A DNA stretch of 6,480 nt from Porphyromonadaceae bacterium (GTDB taxonomy: Bacteria > Bacteroidota > Bacteroidia > Bacteroidales > UBA11471), in contig JAJQIP010000120.1 of assembly GCA_021199145.1 (NCBI GenBank), positions 1 through 6,480 on the forward strand, given 5' to 3'. Positions 1 to 5,850 of this stretch are shown here, piece by piece. Both the position numbers and the translations under genes were made by a program. Under the pieces are notes generated by a model that worked only from the letters and a program-made list of their open reading frames with translations, was not told the origin of the DNA and did not search any database. Position 1 is the stretch's first letter; each line of letters starts with the position of its first letter.

Positions 1-358
1 CCTCAAGCACCGAACCGTTAAGATGCCGTCCGCTTGCGTCCATCATCGGAATGGTATTGCCCGGAAACACATACTCCCCGTCAAACTTGCCGTCGACCTC
101 AAACAACGATTTCTGGAGTTCCAACACATGCTCTTCGTTGCGCTCACCGTAAGCGTCGGCACAGGGAATGGAAAAGTCGAAAGTGTCCCCCACTTTCAAC
201 CCCTGTATATGCTCTTCAAACTTGGGAAGCATCGGCTCCACCCCGAAAACAAAACGCAAAGGGGCTTGCGGAGTGGCCTGCTCCATAAGTTCGTTCTCCT
301 CTCCTACAAAAAGGTCGTACGTCAATTCGACAAATTGCCCCGGTTGAATGGTATCCAT
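1..358 (-). CDS. slyD: FKBP-type peptidyl-prolyl cis-trans isomerase, SlyD-like (3' end outside window)
   Basis: Reading the minus strand from the ATG at 358-356 gives 119 open codons before the window edge, so only the N-terminal part is present. The protein begins MDTIQPGQFVELTYDLFVGE. Its line-up follows SlyD: a beta strand with a YDL-type motif near residue 14, an APLRFVFG segment at 32-39 where SlyD has APLxYLHG, an LPKFEEHIQGLKVGDTFDF stretch at 44-62, and DAYGE around 68-72. After that comes the chaperone 'insert-in-flap' region (about 72-115, EVDGKFDGEYVFPGN). Known role of the family: cytoplasmic isomerisation of Xaa-Pro bonds plus holdase chaperone activity; some members also bind metal through a His-rich tail, which lies outside the window and cannot be judged. 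It is divergent from rluB. The chosen start sits about 30 bases downstream of a TACCTTTG box on the same strand. Confidence 0.88.
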   Translation of the reverse strand, partial: MDTIQPGQFVELTYDLFVGEENELMEQATPQAPLRFVFGVEPMLPKFEEHIQGLKVGDTFDFSIPCADAYGERNEEHVLELQKSLFEVDGKFDGEYVFPGNTIPMMDASGRHLNGSVLE

Positions 359-390
359 AGCGATAGTAATAAAAACGGAAAATTGATGGA

Positions 391-398
391 CAAAGGTA
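391..398 (-). promoter_or_regulatory. Candidate -7 box of the SlyD-like gene promoter
   Basis: The minus strand reads TACCTTTG here, an exact match to the Bacteroidetes primary-sigma -7 consensus TAnnTTTG. It would place transcription start near 385, giving a leader of about 27 bases before the ATG at 358. No clear TTTG -33 box is visible 19-21 bases upstream, so the call rests on the -7 match and its position. Confidence 0.5.
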
Positions 399-462
399 TA
401 AAAGGTTTTTCAGATTCACGACTCCCCTATTTCACAAATTTCAAGGAAAGAGGGGATAAAAG

Positions 463-486
463 ACTCTTTTCGAAGAAAAAAAGAGT
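463..486. repeat. A/T-rich inverted repeat in the slyD-rluB divergent region
   Basis: ACTCTTTT (463-470) and AAAAGAGT (479-486) are exact reverse complements around an 8-base loop. The repeat lies upstream of both candidate promoters, so it is probably not in either transcript. It may be a protein-binding site or simply a by-product of A- and T-tracts. A second weaker pair, TCCCCT (423-428) with AGGGGA (451-456), lies just to its left. Confidence 0.4.
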
Positions 487-514
487 AAATAATCTGTTTT
501 TGAAAAATTATTTG

Positions 515-522
515 CATCTTTG
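515..522 (+). promoter_or_regulatory. Candidate -7 box for the rluB-asnS unit
   Basis: CATCTTTG differs from TAnnTTTG only at the first base. Transcription would start near 529, leaving a leader of about 68 bases before rluB. A weak -33 candidate (TCTG, 493-496) sits 18 bases upstream; a better TTTTTG run (497-502) is only 12 bases away, which is too close for the canonical spacing. The flanking layout resembles that upstream of nhaD. Confidence 0.4.
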
Positions 523-552
523 TGCGCAAGAAGATTGTTATTGACCTTATAT

Positions 553-566
553 TGTCCGAGAGGACA
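553..566 (+). promoter_or_regulatory. Small GNRA-capped hairpin in the rluB leader
   Basis: TGTCC (553-557) pairs perfectly with GGACA (562-566) around a GAGA loop, which is a GNRA tetraloop. It lies between the predicted transcription start near 529 and the rluB ATG at 597. The stem is only 5 bp, so it may be incidental; a function in mRNA stability or translation is possible but unproven. Confidence 0.3.
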
Positions 567-596
567 GCTATCTTATATTTATAGAATTATACATTT

Positions 597-1907
597 ATGG
601 ACAGTGAATTTAAACCCCGTCGCCCACGCATTGGCGAGAACAGAGGGGAAATGAACCGGGAGAACGGCGACGAAAAACACGAAAAACCCGATTACTCCCG
701 ACGGAACAACTTTGAACGCAATACCGGCTATCGAAAACCCTATCCCAACGAAAACCGTTTCAGCAGGCCACGGGACTTCTCCCGCAACTATGACTCTGCC
801 GACAACTCCCGTCGTACGGAGGAGGAGAGTTTCAATCGCTATGGGTCATACCGTCCGAGCCGAAGGTACGGAGAGGGTCAAAGCGGAGAGGCACCTGAAC
901 ACCGCAACAACAACTATCCGAACCGATATGACCGGAATGACTATGCGACCCGTCGTCCCTATCGTCCGCATACCGAGGGGAACGGGGAGTCGAACAACTA
1001 CAACTCGACGGGTGAAAACCGTCCCTATCGGGCCAACCGTTTCACCTCCGACAACAACCGGAACGGATACAACAAACCTTACGGCAATCCGCAACCTCGT
1101 CCCTATGGCAACAAAAACCGTCCGCAACGTCCGGTGACCCCGCCCGTGCCTCGGCGTGTCATCTACGACGAAAGTTCTATCGACCCCAACGCCCCCATTC
1201 GGCTCAACAAGTTCCTGGCCAATGCAGGTCTCTGCTCCCGTCGGGAAGCGGATGAATTTATCCAAAAGGGAGAAATCAAGGTCAACGGGAAAGTGGTTAC
1301 CGGGTTGGGAAGCAAAATCACCCGCAACGATGTGGTGACCCACAACGACAAAGTGGTCTTGTCCGAACACAAAATCTATGTACTGCTCAATAAGCCCAAA
1401 AACTGTGTCACCACTTCAGAGGATCCGCAAGGACGCCTCACGGTTATGGATATCGTACGCAACGCCTGTACCGAACGCATCTATCCGGTAGGCCGGCTCG
1501 ACCGGAATACGACCGGAGTACTGCTCCTCACCAACGACGGTGACCTGGCGTCGAAACTGACCCATCCCCAATTCATCAAGAAGAAAATATACCATGTATG
1601 GCTCGACCGGGATATCACCGAGGAGGACCTGCAACGTATCGCCGACGGGATAGAACTGGACGATGGCCCCATCCATGCCGATGCCATCAGCTATGCCAAC
1701 GAGACGGACAAAAACCAGGTGGGGATTGAAATCCACTCGGGCCACAACCGTGTGGTACGCCGCATCTTCGAGGCATTGGGCTACCGTGTAATAAAACTCG
1801 ACCGAGTCTACTTCGCCGGACTTACCAAGAAAAATCTTCCCCGAGGCCGTTGGCGCTACCTTACACAGCAAGAGGTGAACATCTTGAAAATGGGTTCTTT
1901 TGAATAA
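597..1907 (+). CDS. rluB: 23S rRNA pseudouridine synthase, RsuA/RluB/RluE family, with long basic N-terminal extension
   Basis: 436 residues in two unlike halves. Residues 1 to about 195 are low complexity, rich in Arg, Asn, Tyr, Pro and Gly, with recurring R/K-P-Y units (RPYRPH, NRPYRAN, NKPYGN, PRPYGN) and no predicted fold. From about 200 an S4 RNA-binding domain starts (IRLNKFLANAGLCSRREAD, 201-219, with IKVNGKVV at 227-234). The catalytic domain follows: YVLLNKPKNCVTT (261-273), and GRLDRNTTGVLLLTNDGDL (299-317), where D302 is the expected catalytic aspartate; the family's NRVVRRIFEALG segment is at 384-395. Known role: isomerises uridine to pseudouridine in 23S rRNA helix 89 (RluB) or related sites; the exact target here is inferred. 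The core is a normal family size, so the excess length is all N-terminal. An internal ATG at 654 (M19) is a possible alternative start, but the upstream ATG keeps the basic KPRRPRIG segment. asnS follows after 31 bases and is probably co-transcribed. Confidence 0.93.
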   Translation: MDSEFKPRRPRIGENRGEMNRENGDEKHEKPDYSRRNNFERNTGYRKPYPNENRFSRPRDFSRNYDSADNSRRTEEESFNRYGSYRPSRRYGEGQSGEAPEHRNNNYPNRYDRNDYATRRPYRPHTEGNGESNNYNSTGENRPYRANRFTSDNNRNGYNKPYGNPQPRPYGNKNRPQRPVTPPVPRRVIYDESSIDPNAPIRLNKFLANAGLCSRREADEFIQKGEIKVNGKVVTGLGSKITRNDVVTHNDKVVLSEHKIYVLLNKPKNCVTTSEDPQGRLTVMDIVRNACTERIYPVGRLDRNTTGVLLLTNDGDLASKLTHPQFIKKKIYHVWLDRDITEEDLQRIADGIELDDGPIHADAISYANETDKNQVGIEIHSGHNRVVRRIFEALGYRVIKLDRVYFAGLTKKNLPRGRWRYLTQQEVNILKMGSFE

Positions 1908-1938
1908 ACGTCTATAAAACAAAAAGGAAATACGCATT

Positions 1939-3345
1939 ATGGAAACACTGCTCCGTTCTCGTATCATCGACATATTCCGGAACAAACCTATCGGAACGAC
2001 GGTAAAGGTCAAAGGGTGGGTACGTACCCGCCGAGGTAACCGGCAGGTCGGCTTCATTGCGTTGAACGACGGTTCGACCATCAAAAACCTCCAGATAGTT
2101 ACCGATCTCGAAAAGTTCGGGGAAGAGACGCTGAAACCGGTTACCACAGGTGCCTGCATCGGAGTGACGGGCAAATTGGTGGAATCCCAAGGCAAAGGAC
2201 AGGAAGTGGAGGTTCAGGCCGAAACCCTCGAAGTGTACGGCACGGCCGATCCGGCTACCTACCCGCTGCAGAAGAAAGGCCACACGATGGAATTTCTGCG
2301 GGAAATCGCCCACCTGCGTCCTCGGACCAATACCTTCGGGGCTATCTTCCGGATGCGCCACCAGATGGCTTATGCCATACACACTTTCTTCCACGAGAGA
2401 GGCTTCTGCTATTTCCATACCCCTATCATCACCGCCTCCGACTGTGAAGGGGCAGGACAAATGTTCCAGGTCACGACGAAAAATCTCTACAACCTGAAAA
2501 AGGATGAAAAGGGTTCTATCCTCTACGATGACGATTTCTTCGGCAAACAGACCAGTCTGACGGTTTCGGGACAACTGGAAGGCGAACTGGCAGCCACGGC
2601 ACTGGGAGCCATCTACACCTTCGGACCGACCTTCCGGGCGGAAAATTCCAATACACCCCGCCATTTGGCCGAATTCTGGATGGTGGAGCCGGAGGTTGCC
2701 TTTGCCGAACTGCCCGAACTGATGGACCTGGAGGAAGAGTTTATCAAATACTGCGTGAAATGGGCCTTAGACAACTGTCAGGACGACTTGCAGTTCCTCA
2801 ACGACATGTTCGACAAGGGCCTCATCGAACGGCTGCAAAAGGTGGTCGATACGGAATTTGTACGGTTGGACTATACCGAAGGCATCAGGATTCTCGAAGA
2901 GGCCGTCAAAGGAGGACATACCTTTGAATTTCCCGTCTATTGGGGATGTGACCTGGCGAGCGAACATGAACGCTATCTGGTGGAAAAGCACTTCCAGAAA
3001 CCGGTCATCATGATTAACTACCCCAAGGAGATAAAGGCCTTCTACATGAAACAGAACGCTGACGGCAAGACGGTGCAGGGCACGGATGTACTCTTCCCCC
3101 AAATCGGTGAAATCATCGGAGGCAGTGTGCGGGAAGAGAACTACGACAAACTCCTGGCCCGTATTAACGAACTGAATATTCCCATGAAGGATATGTGGTG
3201 GTATCTCGATACCCGCAAGTACGGCACCTGTCCGCACGCCGGCTTTGGTCTCGGATTCGAGCGGCTGTTGCTTTTCGTCACCGGCATGAACAACATCCGG
3301 GATGTGATACCCTTCCCTCGGACACCCAAAAACGCCGAGTTCTAA
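1939..3345 (+). CDS. asnS: Asparagine--tRNA ligase
   Basis: 468 residues, the usual length for bacterial AsnRS. It charges tRNA-Asn with asparagine in the cytoplasm, using ATP. An N-terminal OB-fold anticodon-binding domain (about 18-103, VKVKGWVRTRRGNRQVGFIALNDG) leads into a class IIb synthetase core. Motif 1 lies around FRMRHQMAYAIHTFFHERGF (137-156), with HTPIITASDCEGAG after it. Motif 2 is FRAENSNTPRHLAEFWMVEPE (232-252). Motif 3 is GFGLGFERLLLFVTGMNNIRDVIPFPR (435-461). A short insertion after FQVTTKNLYNL (about 187-203, acidic) and the GGSVREENYD segment (394-403) favour AsnRS over the related AspRS. The ATG at 1939 is preceded by AAGGA at 1924-1928, a plausible though weak ribosome-binding site. 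It is the second gene of a probable rluB-asnS unit and is followed by a strong hairpin terminator. Having a direct AsnRS means the organism need not rely on the GatCAB transamidation route for Asn-tRNA. Confidence 0.98.
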   Translation: METLLRSRIIDIFRNKPIGTTVKVKGWVRTRRGNRQVGFIALNDGSTIKNLQIVTDLEKFGEETLKPVTTGACIGVTGKLVESQGKGQEVEVQAETLEVYGTADPATYPLQKKGHTMEFLREIAHLRPRTNTFGAIFRMRHQMAYAIHTFFHERGFCYFHTPIITASDCEGAGQMFQVTTKNLYNLKKDEKGSILYDDDFFGKQTSLTVSGQLEGELAATALGAIYTFGPTFRAENSNTPRHLAEFWMVEPEVAFAELPELMDLEEEFIKYCVKWALDNCQDDLQFLNDMFDKGLIERLQKVVDTEFVRLDYTEGIRILEEAVKGGHTFEFPVYWGCDLASEHERYLVEKHFQKPVIMINYPKEIKAFYMKQNADGKTVQGTDVLFPQIGEIIGGSVREENYDKLLARINELNIPMKDMWWYLDTRKYGTCPHAGFGLGFERLLLFVTGMNNIRDVIPFPRTPKNAEF

Positions 3346-3374
3346 GGCATCGCTGCTCTTAAAACAACATAATG

Positions 3375-3408
3375 TCGGCCTTGTGTAAAGAGTTATACAC
3401 AAGGCCGA
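3375..3408 (+). terminator. Hairpin terminator after asnS
   Basis: A perfect 13-bp stem: TCGGCCTTGTGTA (3375-3387) with TACACAAGGCCGA (3396-3408), around an 8-base loop, starting 29 bases after the asnS stop. What follows is A/T-rich (TTCATATATT) rather than a clean T run, so termination efficiency is uncertain. Confidence 0.75.
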
Positions 3409-3425
3409 TTCATATATTCCCTCCC

Positions 3426-3437
3426 TGAACCCGTTCA
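3426..3437. promoter_or_regulatory. Short palindrome upstream of nhaD
   Basis: TGAAC (3426-3430) and GTTCA (3433-3437) form a 12-base palindrome with a CC centre. It lies about 70 bases upstream of the candidate nhaD -7 box, a position compatible with a regulator site, but a 5-bp half-site can arise by chance. Confidence 0.2.
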
Positions 3438-3467
3438 AGAATTTTTCGAGAAATCCGGATACAAGAA

Positions 3468-3491
3468 AAAAAGAGAGGCAGCCCTCTTTTT
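3468..3491 (+). terminator. Second terminator-like hairpin, just before the nhaD promoter
   Basis: AAAAAGAG (3468-3475) and GG (3477-3478) pair with CC (3482-3483) and CTCTTTTT (3484-3491), leaving a one-base bulge (A3476) and a CAG loop. The stem ends in five Ts, which is the form of an intrinsic terminator. It is probably a backup terminator for readthrough from asnS. It also overlaps the region immediately upstream of the nhaD -7 box. Confidence 0.5.
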
Positions 3492-3504
3492 GAACGATTT
3501 TTTT

Positions 3505-3512
3505 TACTTTTG
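3505..3512 (+). promoter_or_regulatory. Candidate -7 box of the nhaD promoter
   Basis: TACTTTTG matches the Bacteroidetes -7 consensus TAnnTTTG exactly and sits 41 bases before the nhaD ATG, giving a predicted leader of about 35 bases. No TTTG is found at the usual 19-21 base distance upstream; TTTTTG at 3487-3492 is only 12 bases away. Confidence comes from the exact -7 match and the position after two terminators. Confidence 0.55.
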
Positions 3513-3553
3513 CAACACAAATACTAAAAACCTTTTATCTAAAATTTAATCCC

Positions 3554-4960
3554 ATGTTAGTAGTTATTACCGTACTATTTATCATTGGTTATCTGTTGAT
3601 TGCGCTCGAACATCCCCTGCGCATCGATAAAACGGCCACAGCCCTCTTGCTGGGTATGGTTTTGTGGATTATTTACGCCATCGGAGCGGAGACGCTGGTT
3701 CCTGCCGTGAACGGAGAAGAACTGCAGGAATTCCTGGCCAAATCCTCGGCTTCCCTCCAACAAGAATCTCTGGCACACCAATGCCTCAACTTTATCTTGA
3801 GCGTAAAAATCGTTGAACATATGGGGGATATCTCCCAGACGCTCTTCTTCTTGATAGGGGCCATGACCATCGTCGAGCTGATTGACATCCACGGGGGGTT
3901 CTCGGTGATTACCGACCATATCAACACCCGCAAAAAACGCAAACTGCTCTGCATTGTCGCTTGTATTGCCTTTATCCTTTCGGCTATACTCGACAACCTG
4001 ACGACTACCATCGTCATGGTCATGCTGTTGCGGAAACTTATCAACGACCAGCACGAACGCTGGGTCTACGCCAGTATGGTGGTCATTGCGGCCAATACGG
4101 GTGGTGCCTGGTCTCCTATCGGTGATATCACGACCATCATGTTGTGGGTGAAAGGGAACGTTACCACTTCGGCCCTCATCTCCTTCGTATTGCTTCCCAG
4201 CATCGTGGCCATGGGCATTCCGTTGCTTATAACCTCCCGGAAACTCATAGGAGACTTGCCTGAAGGAAACCGTATCGTGACCGGCAGTGACTTTATCTCC
4301 CCGAAAGAGAAAAAGACCATCTTCTTCTTAGGAGTATGCGGCCTCATCTTCGTACCCATCTTCAAATCGATTACCCACCTGCCACCGTTCGTCGGCATTC
4401 TCTTCGTATTGAGTATCTTGTGGATTTTCACCGAAATACTCTACAACAAGAAAATGCTTGAAAAGACGGAAGAACATCGGGTGCCGCAAGTCATTTCACG
4501 CATCGACATGCCCTCCATCCTCTTCTTCTTGGGTATCTTGATGGCTGTAGCTGTACTGCAATCGACCGGTATTTTGGCTTCTGTGGCCGGATGGCTTGAC
4601 CAGGAGGTGCACAATGTCTACCTCATCAGCATCGTCTTGGGTGTCCTCTCTTCCATTGTCGATAACGTACCTCTCGTGGCGGCCGCCATGGGTATGTATC
4701 CTATTTCCGATCCGGGTACAATAGGCTATATGGCCAACTTCGTACAGGACGGTACTTTCTGGGAATTCCTCTCCTACTGTGCCGGAGTGGGTGGAAGTAT
4801 GCTCATCATCGGTTCGGCTGCCGGAGTCGTGGCGATGGGATTGGAAAAAATCAATTTCGGTTGGTACCTCAAACACTTCTCCTGGATTGCCCTTCTCGGC
4901 TATCTGGCTGGTGCGGGCGTATATGTCCTCGAGACCATGTATCTAAAACCTCTTTTATAA
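3554..4960 (+). CDS. nhaD: Sodium:proton antiporter NhaD
   Basis: 468 residues with about a dozen hydrophobic segments across the length, an inner-membrane protein of the ArsB/NhaD (ion transporter) superfamily. Known role: exports Na+ (and Li+) in exchange for H+, protecting against salt and alkaline pH. NhaD-type signatures are visible: IDKTATALLLG (24-34), IGAMTIVELIDIHGGF (101-116), the first discontinuous-helix motif DNLTTTIVMVMLLRKLI (147-163), NTGGAWSPIGDITTIMLW (181-198), and the symmetric second-half motif SSIVDNVPLVAAAMGMYP (366-383). Acidic and polar residues D147, N148, D191, D370 and N371 are in place for cation binding. A hydrophilic loop falls around 227-253. The ATG at 3554 begins directly in a hydrophobic helix, the normal N-terminus for this family. 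The gene stands alone after two hairpins, with its own -7 box, and ends in a hairpin. ArsB or a citrate-type carrier is less likely because the TGGAWSPIGDITT motif is NhaD-like. Confidence 0.93.
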   Translation: MLVVITVLFIIGYLLIALEHPLRIDKTATALLLGMVLWIIYAIGAETLVPAVNGEELQEFLAKSSASLQQESLAHQCLNFILSVKIVEHMGDISQTLFFLIGAMTIVELIDIHGGFSVITDHINTRKKRKLLCIVACIAFILSAILDNLTTTIVMVMLLRKLINDQHERWVYASMVVIAANTGGAWSPIGDITTIMLWVKGNVTTSALISFVLLPSIVAMGIPLLITSRKLIGDLPEGNRIVTGSDFISPKEKKTIFFLGVCGLIFVPIFKSITHLPPFVGILFVLSILWIFTEILYNKKMLEKTEEHRVPQVISRIDMPSILFFLGILMAVAVLQSTGILASVAGWLDQEVHNVYLISIVLGVLSSIVDNVPLVAAAMGMYPISDPGTIGYMANFVQDGTFWEFLSYCAGVGGSMLIIGSAAGVVAMGLEKINFGWYLKHFSWIALLGYLAGAGVYVLETMYLKPLL

Positions 4961-4982
4961 AAGCGGTTATCATACGCTAAAT

Positions 4983-5013
4983 AAAGGGCTGTCCCTATCG
5001 GGGACGGCCCTTT
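4983..5013 (+). terminator. Hairpin terminator after nhaD, or attenuator before the phosphatase gene
   Basis: AAAGGGCTGTCCC (4983-4995) pairs with GGGACGGCCCTTT (5001-5013), a 13-bp stem with one G-T wobble and a TATCG loop. It starts 22 bases after the nhaD stop and ends 18 bases before the next ATG. Its A and T flanks give it the form of an intrinsic terminator readable in both directions. Confidence 0.7.
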
Positions 5014-5031
5014 CATACAATATCGATTCCC

Positions 5032-5781
5032 ATGAAATGGTTGTATAAAGAGAAATCTCCGGAAAAACTTTTCTACTCCACCGACCTTCACTCCCACATT
5101 CTGCCGGGAATTGACGACGGTTCTCCCGACGTGGAGACCTCTATGACCCTACTCAGGACACTCCAATCATGGGGCATCCGGCAGGTTTTTGCCACGCCTC
5201 ACGTTATCGCCTTCATCAAAAATACGCCCGAGACAATTGCCGCTGCCTATAATTCCCTATGTAATCGCATGCGACAGGAGAATATCGACATGAAAATCCG
5301 CTTCTCGGCTGAATACCGCATGGACGAACACTTTGAAGAACTTCTCCAAGAGGGGGAGAAGGCTTTCATCCTGCTGCCAGGACGACATCTGCTCGTCGAA
5401 AATCCCTTCTCACAGGCTCCTATGGCGTTAGAGGATTTTCTTTTTCGATTGACGCTAAAGGATATACATCCCATTTGGGCGCATCCCGAACGTTACCGCT
5501 ACTACCATGCGAAAAGAGATATTTACAGCCAACTGCACGACAAGGGGATTCTCTTCCAGGTGAATCTGCTCTCGCTGGCTGGCTATTACGGGAAAGAGGT
5601 CAAGGAGATAGCCTGGTGGTTGGGACAGAACGGATGGATTGACCTCTTGGGAAGTGACCTGCACGACACCCGTCAGGCACAAGCCATCACCGGTTGGCTC
5701 TCGACCTCCGAATACCAGAGAGCTGTCGAAATGCTCCGAACGCTGAAAAACGACCTTCTCCTCTCATCGGAGGAGGAATAG
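5032..5781 (+). CDS. PHP-domain phosphatase of the CpsB/CapC/YwqE type (probable protein-tyrosine phosphatase)
   Basis: 249 residues, a complete PHP-family metal-dependent phosphatase. Metal-ligand motifs appear in the expected order: DLHSHILPGIDDGS (18-31, giving H20, H22 and D28/D29), ATPH (54-57), a glutamate in SAEYRMD (E94), WAHPERY (149-155, H151) and GSDLH (207-211, D209 and H211). The order and the HSHxLPGxDDG signature are those of CpsB/YwqE, which remove phosphate from tyrosine kinases that control capsule and exopolysaccharide export; many annotations call such proteins histidinol phosphatases, another PHP activity. Which substrate applies here is not settled: no Wzc-type kinase or polysaccharide gene is in view. 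The start at 5032 leaves a short lead (MKWLYKEKSPEKLFY) before the first motif, as is common in this family. No promoter box is visible in the short gap after nhaD, so expression by readthrough is possible. The C-terminus ends in an acidic SSEEE tail. Confidence 0.87.
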   Translation: MKWLYKEKSPEKLFYSTDLHSHILPGIDDGSPDVETSMTLLRTLQSWGIRQVFATPHVIAFIKNTPETIAAAYNSLCNRMRQENIDMKIRFSAEYRMDEHFEELLQEGEKAFILLPGRHLLVENPFSQAPMALEDFLFRLTLKDIHPIWAHPERYRYYHAKRDIYSQLHDKGILFQVNLLSLAGYYGKEVKEIAWWLGQNGWIDLLGSDLHDTRQAQAITGWLSTSEYQRAVEMLRTLKNDLLLSSEEE

Positions 5782-5798
5782 AGAACGGTATAAAATAG

Positions 5799-5831
5799 AA
5801 AGAGCCGCACCTCAATAGAGGGCGGCTCTTT
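5799..5831. terminator. Bidirectional terminator between convergent genes
   Basis: AAAGAGCCGC (5799-5808) pairs with GCGGCTCTTT (5822-5831), and the inner CCTC (5810-5813) pairs with GAGG (5818-5821) around an AATA loop, with A5809 bulged. The A-run on one side and T-run on the other let it act on both strands: for the phosphatase gene ending at 5781 (+) and the DUF3127 gene ending at 5851 (-). Confidence 0.85.
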
Positions 5832-5850
5832 GTTATAACGGTATATACCA

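Noticed and set aside
23..544. A 173-codon plus-strand frame over the left edge
   Set aside because: It overlaps the SlyD-like gene in antisense and then runs through A/T-rich promoter DNA; the translation matches no known family, whereas the minus strand gives a clear FKBP protein.
954..1106. CGTCCCTAT recurring three times, considered as a CRISPR-like or tandem DNA repeat
   Set aside because: The copies are in frame, encode Arg-Pro-Tyr, and have unequal spacing of 66 and 78 bases; they are explained by the repetitive protein extension.
846..1370. A 174-codon minus-strand frame opposite the low-complexity part of rluB
   Set aside because: Val/Arg-rich translation is the mirror of the repetitive Asn/Tyr/Arg codons in rluB; no independent support.
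1416..2195. A 259-codon open frame on the minus strand across the end of rluB and the start of asnS
   Set aside because: It is antisense to two well-supported genes and their junction, the translation shows no recognisable domain, and it is explained by codon bias on the plus strand.
1912..2664. A 250-codon open frame on the minus strand inside asnS
   Set aside because: Fully antisense to conserved AsnRS coding sequence; no family motifs in the translation.
2767..3438. A 223-codon minus-strand frame covering the asnS 3' end and its terminator
   Set aside because: Antisense to the conserved AsnRS motifs and crosses the hairpin terminator; judged a shadow.
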